This document shows positions 51,719 to 59,742 of a stretch of DNA of 64,000 nucleotides, in pieces. The notes below the pieces were generated by a model. The model made no database searches. It saw only the letters and a list, made by a program, of their open reading frames with translations, and was not told the origin of the DNA. The position numbers and the translations under genes were made by a program. The stretch is from Holophagales bacterium (GTDB taxonomy: Bacteria; Acidobacteriota; Thermoanaerobaculia; Multivoradales; Multivoraceae): NCBI GenBank assembly GCA_009837885.1, contig VXSP01000025.1, positions 62,001-126,000 on the forward strand, given 5' to 3'. Every line of letters begins with the position of its first letter. The first letter of the stretch is position 1.

Positions 51719-54700
51719 CTAGAAGCGGAACCTCAGCGAGGCGCGCACCTGGCGCGGACGCTGGAAGAAGCGTCGCACCGGGTACACCTCACCGTCGCTT
51801 TCCCAGGAGCGTCGCCGCTGCTGGTCGGTCACGTTGAGGACCTCGACCCGAAGTTCACCCCGAACGTTTCGGTAGCCCATTGGGAAGCCCCAGGCCCCGC
51901 TCAGGTTCAACGTGTACTCGTCCGACGTGAACCGGCCCTGTGTGCCAGGCGCATGCAGGTTGAAGCCGACACCGTCGTTCGGCGTACCCGGCTTCGGGTC
52001 GTTCGGGTCGACGTTGACGATCGACACGCCTTCGCTCCGCACCCAGGGCGTCCCGGTCTGGAAGCTCAGGTGGCCCGACAGGGTCAGATCGTGGGTGCCC
52101 ATGCGCCAGGTCTTGAAGCCGAAGGAGTTGTAGATCCACGTCCGGTCGTAGGCCTGGTTCAGGCCCCGCCGGTTGATCATCGAGACCGGGTATCCGATCC
52201 ACTCCGACAGCGCCTGGTTGCAGTCCATCGGGTAGAGCGTGGTGCGTCCCGTGCGCCGGTCAGGGACCGCTTGGCCGGCATCGCAGAGATCGATGATCTC
52301 CTGCGTCAACACCGCGCTCAGGCTCTCGAGGTAGGTGGAGTTGGTGTTGTTCCACCAGGCCCCGGCGCCCGTCGTGTCGGTTTCCGACCACGCCACGTTG
52401 TTGTAGAGCGCCCAGCCGTTGGCGAACCGCCGGTTGAGCTGGATCTGCAGACCCCGATAGCCGTTCTTGGCCGGATCGGCGAGGGCCAGGGCCTCGTCGT
52501 TCAGTCCCCGTTCGATGCCCCTGGCTTCGCGAGCGTCCGCAGCGTTGGTGACGATCTGCGCCAGGTCGTGGTAGTTGCCGGTGATGAAGGTGTTCCGGCC
52601 CTTGTGGTCCAACTGGGTGTTGGAGAACATCATGTCCTGCATCGACCAGTCGATGTACTTGACGTCCAGCGCCCAGTTCGGGGCGAACTGCCACTCGAGT
52701 CCGAGGATCACGTCTTCCCGGTAGTAGGGATCAATGTCGTGGTCCCAGATCTCGCAGTCCACGCCCGACATCTCGCCGTCGCGGCAGGGACGCACCGCAT
52801 CCCACATCAATCCGGGGATCAGTGTGCTCCAGGCGAAGTTGTAGCCGGCCGTTCTCGCGCCGACCGTACCCTCGCGCCGGGTGTCCAGGCGATCCGGAAC
52901 GGGGCAGAAGACGATTGCCTCGATCGGGTCGCAGAACAGCCAGACTTCGTAGCCCTCGTAGCCGTTCCACAGATCGTGCATGCCGCCCGACACGTCGCCG
53001 CCGCCGGCGATCCAGGCCTGGTTCAGCATCGCGTGGTACTGGCCCCAGTTTGCGGTCAACAACAGACGACCGTCGCCCTTGACGTCGTAAGTGGCGTTGA
53101 AGCGGGGATCGACGTAGGTCGCGTCCACCACCTTGCGCCGGATGTCATTCCAACCCTCCTGGATCTCGGCGCGCGCGCCGATGTTGAAGGTCCAGTGGTC
53201 ACCGACGGTGAACCGGTCCCTCAGGTAGAAGGCCGTGTCGGCCATCTCCGCGTCGCCGCTGCCGCGTCCGAGGCAGCTACCCTCGTCGAAGTCCGGGCGG
53301 TGGATCTGGCCATCGGTGTTCGTGATCTCGAACGGCGTGAGTTGCTCGCCGATCGGGCCCAGGCAGCTCAGCCTGGGCGAGTTGTAGTCGACGTAGGTAC
53401 AGCCGCGACCGCGGGTCGTCAGGCCCGACCAGTGCGGGTTGTCCGGCGACGTGCCGGCATTGCGAGTGAGCGAGCAACTGTCGTCACCCAGGCCGCCGGC
53501 GCCGCCGTAGCCGAACGGGTTGTAGGAGTCGTAGCCCCAGCCGTTCATGAAGGACGTGCGGGCGTTCTCCCCTTCCCACTTCGTGTCCTGGTAGTCGATG
53601 CCGTACTTCAGCTCGTGGTTGGCGCCGACGAACTGAGTCAGACCGACGTTGGCCTGCTCGCGCGGGAAGGCGTTGAAGCCGAAGCCGTCCGAGAGGATCC
53701 AGCCGTTGTGCCAGGCGCCGAGGTTCTCGCCATCGACGTAGACGTTGTAGTTGTTGCCCGGCCAGAAGAAGCCCTGGTCGGGGTTGAACGGGAACCGTAG
53801 AGGGAAGCTCGTATCGCCGCCGGAGGTGTCCAGCTCGGAGTGGCCCGCTTCCGGTCCGCGGTCGAGCGCCTTCGCCTGCAGGCAGGTCGTGACCATCTCG
53901 GCCGGAACTTCCGGAAGGTGGTTGAGGCCGAGCCAGTCGAGAATCGGCATCCCGTCGGCGGTCAGTACGCCGGGGTTCTCCTGGGACAGCGTGTTGTGAC
54001 AACCCAGGTACTTGTTCTCCTGCGTCTCCTGCGTCGCCAGCTTGGACTCCAGGAACCAGTTGGGCGAGATGGCCCAGTTCCAGTTGACCGTCGCCAGGTC
54101 GCTGTCGTTCTCGTGCGGCGTCGGCGTCCAGTAGTCGAAGGACTGCTGGTTGAAGTAGTTCCGGAACGTCGGCGTTTCGATCCAGGAGGCGTTCATCGAG
54201 TGGGCGTTGCTCGCCTGCAGATTCAGCTTCAGGATCCGTGTGTCGTCGAACAGGCTGATGTCGTACGGGTCGCCGCCGATCAGCCGCTCGGCGTACGCGT
54301 CGTCGAACTCGCTGTAGCCTGTGTAGAACCAGAACTTGTCCCGGCTGATCGGGCCGCCGAAGGACACTTCGAAGCCATCGCTGGCGCCGGACCACTCGGA
54401 GCCGCCGGGCCGGCAGGGCTCGAGTTCGCGGGAGCCGTCCGTGCCGCCGGGGATCAGACCGCGGCCCTGGTCCCGCTCGTCGCCGTGGCAGCGCCTGAAC
54501 CAGTCAGCCGGATAGGGCTTGTTCGCGCGCTCCGTGAGCGAAGGCTGGTCCTTGTAGTCGGCGCCCCAGTCGATCCGCTGGTGGTTCCAGAGCGTGTCGG
54601 CGTGGAAGCGGTTGGTGCCCGACTTGACGATCACGTTGGTCGCCGAGCCGACGTAGCGGCCGTACTCGGCCGAGGAACCGCCGGCCTCCATCGAGACCTC

Positions 54701-55321
54701 GGTCAGCGCTGTCGTCGGCACCCGCACGCGGCTGCCGCCGAACTTGGCGAAGGTGGTGTCGACACCGTCGATGAACACGCCCTGGTCGGCGAAGTGCGCG
54801 CCGTTGACCGAGGGTCGCGTCTGCTGGATGTCGTCGTTCTCCGCGTCGGCGGTGACGCCGGGCAGCGCGTTGATGATGCCGTAGTAGGTGCGGGTGACGC
54901 CGCCGATCTGCTCGCCGATCTCGCCGGAGACGGTGGCGCCGGCGGAGACGTTGAACTTGTCGACCATGGGCGTCTCGCCGGTGACGGTGACTTCGCCCTC
55001 GATCGCGGCCTGGAGAGTGAGATCGAGAGATGTGCGATCGCCGGCCACGGCACGCACCTGGGCCGCGGCTTCGCCGAGGCCTTCCAGCGTGGCGGTCAGG
55101 GTGTAGTCGCCGGGCGTCACGCCGACGAAACGGTAGGCCCCGTTCTCGTCGGTGATGCCGAACTTGTCCCCGCGCTCGCCGCTCAGCGTGACACTCACGC
55201 CGGGCAGCGCCGAGCCGCCGGGGTCAACTATCTGGCCGCTGATGGTTGCCGTTTCCGGCGCGTCGGCGAAGGCGCCGAAGGGCAGGAGCAGCAGCAACGT
55301 GGCCACCAAGAGTCGCTTCAT
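51719..55321 (-). CDS. TonB-dependent receptor, Oar-like (TBDR-3)
   Basis: The protein has 1200 residues from ATG 55321. GGAGG lies 9 bp upstream; an ATG at 55330 is too close to that site to be the start. Architecture as in the other two: signal peptide ending AFA, carboxypeptidase-regulatory-like domain (ISGQIVDPGGSALPGVSVTL), plug and barrel ending in Phe (RASLRFRF). It is more diverged than TBDR-1 and TBDR-2 are from each other, both in the plug (EIGEQIGGVTRTYYG) and in the barrel, where the Cys-bearing loop near 605-690 is longer. The C-terminal third contains extra inserts. The ligand is unknown. Confidence 0.93.
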   Translation of the reverse strand: MKRLLVATLLLLLPFGAFADAPETATISGQIVDPGGSALPGVSVTLSGERGDKFGITDENGAYRFVGVTPGDYTLTATLEGLGEAAAQVRAVAGDRTSLDLTLQAAIEGEVTVTGETPMVDKFNVSAGATVSGEIGEQIGGVTRTYYGIINALPGVTADAENDDIQQTRPSVNGAHFADQGVFIDGVDTTFAKFGGSRVRVPTTALTEVSMEAGGSSAEYGRYVGSATNVIVKSGTNRFHADTLWNHQRIDWGADYKDQPSLTERANKPYPADWFRRCHGDERDQGRGLIPGGTDGSRELEPCRPGGSEWSGASDGFEVSFGGPISRDKFWFYTGYSEFDDAYAERLIGGDPYDISLFDDTRILKLNLQASNAHSMNASWIETPTFRNYFNQQSFDYWTPTPHENDSDLATVNWNWAISPNWFLESKLATQETQENKYLGCHNTLSQENPGVLTADGMPILDWLGLNHLPEVPAEMVTTCLQAKALDRGPEAGHSELDTSGGDTSFPLRFPFNPDQGFFWPGNNYNVYVDGENLGAWHNGWILSDGFGFNAFPREQANVGLTQFVGANHELKYGIDYQDTKWEGENARTSFMNGWGYDSYNPFGYGGAGGLGDDSCSLTRNAGTSPDNPHWSGLTTRGRGCTYVDYNSPRLSCLGPIGEQLTPFEITNTDGQIHRPDFDEGSCLGRGSGDAEMADTAFYLRDRFTVGDHWTFNIGARAEIQEGWNDIRRKVVDATYVDPRFNATYDVKGDGRLLLTANWGQYHAMLNQAWIAGGGDVSGGMHDLWNGYEGYEVWLFCDPIEAIVFCPVPDRLDTRREGTVGARTAGYNFAWSTLIPGLMWDAVRPCRDGEMSGVDCEIWDHDIDPYYREDVILGLEWQFAPNWALDVKYIDWSMQDMMFSNTQLDHKGRNTFITGNYHDLAQIVTNAADAREARGIERGLNDEALALADPAKNGYRGLQIQLNRRFANGWALYNNVAWSETDTTGAGAWWNNTNSTYLESLSAVLTQEIIDLCDAGQAVPDRRTGRTTLYPMDCNQALSEWIGYPVSMINRRGLNQAYDRTWIYNSFGFKTWRMGTHDLTLSGHLSFQTGTPWVRSEGVSIVNVDPNDPKPGTPNDGVGFNLHAPGTQGRFTSDEYTLNLSGAWGFPMGYRNVRGELRVEVLNVTDQQRRRSWESDGEVYPVRRFFQRPRQVRASLRFRF

Positions 55322-55373
55322 CGAGATCATCCTCCTTGGTTGGTTCGATGAGTTGCGGTAAAGAAAGCGGGGC

Positions 55374-55402
55374 ATCCTCACTGAGTCCATGCCCAATGTC
55401 AA
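55374..55402 (-). promoter_or_regulatory. Weak promoter candidate for TBDR-3
   Basis: TTGACA (55402-55397) is followed after 17 bp by GAGGAT, which matches three of six -10 positions. It lies in the 185-bp gap between the ASPIC-2 stop and the TBDR-3 start. The -10 differs from the TATAGT of the other two receptors. Confidence 0.4.
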
Positions 55403-55506
55403 ATCGGGTCCGCATAGCGGTCGAATGGGACGCTTCGATTCAAGATGTTGGTTCGGCGTCCAGCATCTTGAAGGGCTGGCGTGGAGTGCCGAAGAACGCT
55501 CGAGCG

Positions 55507-57948
55507 TCAGGGCCGGGGGCCGACGGGAGGGAGTTCATCTCGTCCCTCCACCAGGCGGTACAGGCGATCCGGTTCGACAGCGGCGAAGGTCTGCGAGACG
55601 TCCGTCGCCGGCCAGTAAACGGTGACCCGCTCAATGGCGGACGGCCTTCCCAGGCCGACCGTCTGGCGCAAGGGATTGCCGCCGAAGCTGCCGCCGCCGT
55701 TCACCCGGCGGTGCACGGAGCGCCGGGCGCCGTCCGGGTCCACGAGGTCGACCTGGATGCGGGCGCCGATCGCCGAGCGGTTGCTCTCCGTTCCCACCAG
55801 CCGCAGCGCCAGCCAGCGGTTGCCGAAGCCCGGGTTGCGGAACAGGGCGTCGCCGAAGCGGTCGCCGGGATACGCGCCTCCCATCTGCTCGAACACGTCC
55901 AGGTCGCCGTCGCCGTCGAGGTCGGCGAAGGCGACGGCGTGGCCCTTCTGCAGGTGGCCGAAGCCGGCGGCGAGGCTGACGTCGACGAACCGGCGGCCCG
56001 CCAGGTTCCGGTAGAGGACGTTCGGCATCACCGCCTCGTAGTCGGGATAGCCGGTCCCGAGATAGAAGTCGAGGTAGCCGTCGTGGTCGAGGTCGCCGAA
56101 GTTCGAGCCCATGGGAAGCTGCAGACGGGTGAGCCCGCTCCTTGCGGCCACGTCCTCGAAGCCGCCCTCGCCGTCGCCCCGGTAGAGCCGCGCCGACTCC
56201 CAGGGACCGGGGTAGCCCTGGTAGCTGGCGGCGACGAAGCCGAGGCCGCCGCGATCTCCGGTGTAACTGGAGACGAAGAGGTCGAGGTTGCCGTCGTTGT
56301 CAAAGTCCCAGAACCAGGCCGGGAAGCTCTGCCGGGGCCCGGTGACGCCGAGCCGGGGCGCGACGTCCTCGAAGCTGCCGTCGCCGCGGTTGCGGTACAG
56401 GCGGTTGGCCCCCCCGAGCACGGAGACGTAGAGATCGGGGAGGCGGTCGTCGTCGTAGTCACCCCAGACGGCCGCCTTGACGAAGGCGCGGAGGGCTATG
56501 CCGGACTCGGCGGCGACGTCCCGGAAGCGGACGACGCCGTCCTCGGCGGGCCCTTCGTTGCGGAAGAGCTGGGAAGGCGCGTCGACCGCCGGGCTGTGCT
56601 CGTTGCCGACGAAGAGGTCGAGGTCGCCGTCGTTGTCGAAGTCGGCCCAGGCGGCGGTCTGCGTGGGATAGTGGGCGTCGCCCAGGCCGGAGAGGAAGGT
56701 GACGTCCCGGAAGACGGGCGGTCCCGCCTCGTCGCCGTCGGCCGATTCGTTCAGCAGCAGCGAGTTCGGATGGCGGCCGTGAGGCCCGAACCACGCGCCG
56801 CGGAGCACGAACAGATCGAGGTCACCGTCGTTGTCGACATCGCCGTGGACGACGTTCAGTCCCCCGTAGAGCCCGTCGAGCCCCGCCGCTGTGGAGGCGT
56901 CCGTGAACTCGCCGCGCCCGTCGTTCAGGAAGAGCCTGGGCGAGCCCGCCGGATCGAAGGTCGTCGTGAAGATGTCGAGGTCGAGGTCGCCGTCGAAGTC
57001 GTCGACGACGGCGCCGCCGGAGAGGTTGAAGCTGTCGATCCCGAGTTGCGGCGCGACGTTGACGAAGCGGGGGAAGTCGGCCGCCGAGCCGAAGGCAGCA
57101 AGCGGCAGCCGGTGCTCCGCCTCGATCGCCGCGGGGTGGTCGCCCAGGGTCATGTGGGCCAGGTTCAGGAGCCACCTCGCCTTGACCTGCTGCACCGAGT
57201 TCGCGGGCACGGCCGCCAGGTACTCGCGCAGAAAACGGGCCGCCTGCTCGGAACCCTCGCGCTCGCGGTGGATCGCTTCGCCGCTGATCGGCAGGATGCA
57301 GGCATCCGCGCCGTGCATCCCTGCGCAGTTGCGGCTTTCGCCGAATCGGAGCCAGGCGACGGCGATCCGGAACAGGACCTCGGTCGCCTCGCTTCCAAGC
57401 TCGGCGGCCAACCCGGACGGACCGGTCAGGAGGTCGTGGGCCGCGCCGAAGCGCTTCAGCGCGGCGGCTTCGTCGCCGAGCCGAAGTTCCTGCTCGGCCA
57501 GTTCGACCAGCAGCCGGAACCGCGTGGCGGCGGGGGCGTCCGTGGCCGCCGCGAGCGCCCCGCGCGCGGCCCGGGCCGGGGCTTCGCCGAGCCAGGGGTT
57601 GCGGTCCAGGTCCTGTGTGCGGATTGCCTCCAACGTCTCGAGCATCCGCGCGTGACTCGCGTCGATGGCGGCGGTCCGGTCCGGGGACTGCCGGGCGGCG
57701 ATGGTTGGCGCAAGCAGGAAGCCGGCGAGGAGCCACCGCCAAAGCGGAGCCGGCCTGGCGGCCGGCGCGCTCCCTTGGCCGCCTGCGGCGGCAGCGGGTC
57801 GGCACCCTGGTGGCGCGTCACCGCGCCACCAGCGTCCCAGTCCGTGCGCCCGTCCTCGGGCGCACGGATGGCAGACCCGCGCACCGAGCCACGAAGAGCG
57901 GCCGCCTGATCTGTTTCTGCTTCCGGGTCGAGCCACGATCAGGCTCAA
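55507..57948 (-). CDS. Helical-repeat FG-GAP protein with ASPIC/UnbV domain (ASPIC-2)
   Basis: The frame gives 813 residues from TTG 57948; GTG 57936 is possible and the start is uncertain. Residues about 1-50 are an unusual lead made by palindromic repeat DNA, before a hydrophobic RWLLAGFLLAPTIAA signal. Residues 70-270 are helical, TPR-like. Seven FG-GAP Asp motifs follow (DVDNDGDLDLFV, DFDNDGNLDLFV, DLDGDGDLDVFE and others), then a C-terminal UnbV-like domain with RVNGGGSFGGNPLRQTVGLG. It therefore fuses in one chain what the other loci encode as ASPIC plus TPR partners. It lies 21 bp after TPR-2 and upstream of TBDR-3. Confidence 0.85.
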   Translation of the reverse strand: MSLIVARPGSRNRSGGRSSWLGARVCHPCARGRAHGLGRWWRGDAPPGCRPAAAAGGQGSAPAARPAPLWRWLLAGFLLAPTIAARQSPDRTAAIDASHARMLETLEAIRTQDLDRNPWLGEAPARAARGALAAATDAPAATRFRLLVELAEQELRLGDEAAALKRFGAAHDLLTGPSGLAAELGSEATEVLFRIAVAWLRFGESRNCAGMHGADACILPISGEAIHREREGSEQAARFLREYLAAVPANSVQQVKARWLLNLAHMTLGDHPAAIEAEHRLPLAAFGSAADFPRFVNVAPQLGIDSFNLSGGAVVDDFDGDLDLDIFTTTFDPAGSPRLFLNDGRGEFTDASTAAGLDGLYGGLNVVHGDVDNDGDLDLFVLRGAWFGPHGRHPNSLLLNESADGDEAGPPVFRDVTFLSGLGDAHYPTQTAAWADFDNDGDLDLFVGNEHSPAVDAPSQLFRNEGPAEDGVVRFRDVAAESGIALRAFVKAAVWGDYDDDRLPDLYVSVLGGANRLYRNRGDGSFEDVAPRLGVTGPRQSFPAWFWDFDNDGNLDLFVSSYTGDRGGLGFVAASYQGYPGPWESARLYRGDGEGGFEDVAARSGLTRLQLPMGSNFGDLDHDGYLDFYLGTGYPDYEAVMPNVLYRNLAGRRFVDVSLAAGFGHLQKGHAVAFADLDGDGDLDVFEQMGGAYPGDRFGDALFRNPGFGNRWLALRLVGTESNRSAIGARIQVDLVDPDGARRSVHRRVNGGGSFGGNPLRQTVGLGRPSAIERVTVYWPATDVSQTFAAVEPDRLYRLVEGRDELPPVGPRP
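57727..57868. repeat. Cluster of GC-rich palindromes at the start of ASPIC-2
   Basis: Four hairpins are packed in 142 bp: GCCGGCC with GGCCGGC (near 57750-57768), GCCGCC with GGCGGC, a perfect 11-bp stem at 57807-57817/57822-57832 with TCAC loop, and a perfect 12-bp stem at 57841-57852/57857-57868 with TCCT loop. The first 70 bp (57727-57796) are repeated at 61432-61501 at the start of ASPIC-3. A related GCCGGCC palindrome lies at 40631-40649 in TPR-1. Confidence 0.75.
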
Positions 57949-57969
57949 CTCTATTTGCGCGTACTGGTT

Positions 57970-59742
57970 CTACGGGTGTGCGCCGGCCTGGACGCAGGAC
58001 GCGCGCAGGTCGGCGAGGGCCCGGTCGAGGTTGCGGTCCGAAGGGGTCAGCCGCCGTCCCTCCTCGATCGTCTCGACCGCCTCGTCGCAAAGGCCTCGCC
58101 GGGCCTGTACCTCAGCCAGGGCGAGCCGGGCAGGGCCGAAATCGGGTCGGGCCTCGAGCGCCGCGGCGTGGGCCGCCCCGGCGTCGTCCAGCCGGCCCAG
58201 TTCGGCGTAGACCAGCCCGGCCAGGAACGCCGCCTCGAACAGGTCCGGCGCCAGCCGCCGCGCCCGGTTGAGTTCCGAAAGCGCTCGGGCGGGCTGGTTT
58301 CCCAGCGCCAGGAGGCGCCCCAGTTCCAGGCGCAGCGCGCCTTCTTCCCGCGGACCGCCGGGAGCGGTCGCCAACACGCTTTCCAGCACCCGGCGGGCTT
58401 CGTCGAACCGTTGCTGCTGGCGCAGGATGCGGCTCAGGGCGCGCGCCGCGACGCCGTCGCCGGGCGCCGCTGCCAGGCGCTGCCGCAGCAGGCGGGCGCC
58501 CTCGTCCGGTCTGCCCATGGCGGCGAGGACGACGGCCTGGTGGTTGTGGACTTCGGTGAAGAAGGGATCGATCTCCAGGGCGGCCTCGAACTGCCGGAGC
58601 GCTTCCCGTGGCCTGCCACCTCGCGCCAGGGCGAGGCCGAGTTCTACCCGGGCCTGCTTGTGGCGGGGAGCGAGTTCGACCGCGCGTTCCAGGTGCGCGA
58701 GGGACAGATCGAAACGGCTGCGGGCGGCGAACAGGCGGCCCAGTTCCAGTTGCGTCCAGGCGTCGGCGGGGTCGAGTCGCGCCAGGGCCTGTAGTGCCGC
58801 GATCGCCTGGTCGGGCCGGCCGGCGTCGATGAACGCCAGCGCCAGATTGCGGTGCGCGGCCGGGTTGGACGGGTCCTCCTCGGTCGCGCGCTGGAGGAGC
58901 AGGACGGCGTCGTCCAGGGCGCCGGCCTGCACCGCCAGCAGGCCGCGCTGGAGCGTCGCGCGGCTTCCGGAGGGAAGGAGGACGAGACCCTGAACGAGGG
59001 GGTCGTTGACGGGGGCCGGGGTTTCGTTCGCCCGCTCGAGATGAAAACGGACTTGATCCTCGTCACCGAGATCCCGGTGGGCCAGCGCCAGCGCGTGGTG
59101 AACGCGGCCGGCTGCGGGCGCGAGTTCGAGTGCTCGCTCCAGCTCCTCGGCGGCCGCCGCCGTGTTGCCGTCGTCGAGTGCGATGCGGCCAAGGCCGTAG
59201 TGAGCGGCCGGCTGGTCCGGGGCGAGGGCAAGAGCTTCTCTCCAGAGCGCTTCGGCCGCTGCCGATCGACCGAGCCGGTGTTCGACTTCCGCGAGACGGA
59301 GCAGCACGGTCACCCGGCTCGGCGTGGACGCGAGCACGGTCCGGTACCTCCGCGCCGCTGGCTCCAGGTCGCCCCGGGACTCCAGCGCGAAGGCCTCGAG
59401 ATAGGGCCATCGCCAGTCCCCCGGATCGATTCGTTGCGCTTCGCGGTAGCAGGCGAGCGCGTTCTCGAGCAGGTAGAGGGCTTCGGGCTGCAGGAGTTGC
59501 AGTCCGTGGTAGAGGCGGCCGAGTTCACCGACCGAGGCCGCGACCTCCGCTGCGGCGGCGCGTTCCGCGTGCAGAGCCCGGATCCGCTCCTCGTGCCCGG
59601 CGATCTGCACCCGGAGCGCTTCGTCGGCCGAGGAGAGGTCGGCGATCGGCAGTTGCGGTGCGGAACGGTCCTCTCCGGCACAGCCGAGAGCGGCCCCAGC
59701 GAAGAGGACGGCCGCCAGCGACGAGCGCCTGCGGCCCTTCAC
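57970..59742 (-). CDS. TPR-repeat lipoprotein paired with ASPIC protein (TPR-2)
   Basis: The protein has 590 residues from GTG 59742, overlapping the ASPIC-3 stop (GTGA). A lipoprotein signal ends ALGC (Cys21). The body is a TPR solenoid in two blocks, about 90-250 and 285-580, joined by a hinge NDPLVQGLVLLPSGS. Its first 280 residues closely follow TPR-1 (LGRLYHGLQLL, CYREAQRIDPGDWRWPYL), so the two are paralogues. A reading frame that runs much further upstream is the reverse of ASPIC-3 and is rejected. Likely in the periplasm, anchored to a membrane, as a scaffold for its ASPIC partner. Confidence 0.87.
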   Translation of the reverse strand: MKGRRRSSLAAVLFAGAALGCAGEDRSAPQLPIADLSSADEALRVQIAGHEERIRALHAERAAAAEVAASVGELGRLYHGLQLLQPEALYLLENALACYREAQRIDPGDWRWPYLEAFALESRGDLEPAARRYRTVLASTPSRVTVLLRLAEVEHRLGRSAAAEALWREALALAPDQPAAHYGLGRIALDDGNTAAAAEELERALELAPAAGRVHHALALAHRDLGDEDQVRFHLERANETPAPVNDPLVQGLVLLPSGSRATLQRGLLAVQAGALDDAVLLLQRATEEDPSNPAAHRNLALAFIDAGRPDQAIAALQALARLDPADAWTQLELGRLFAARSRFDLSLAHLERAVELAPRHKQARVELGLALARGGRPREALRQFEAALEIDPFFTEVHNHQAVVLAAMGRPDEGARLLRQRLAAAPGDGVAARALSRILRQQQRFDEARRVLESVLATAPGGPREEGALRLELGRLLALGNQPARALSELNRARRLAPDLFEAAFLAGLVYAELGRLDDAGAAHAAALEARPDFGPARLALAEVQARRGLCDEAVETIEEGRRLTPSDRNLDRALADLRASCVQAGAHP

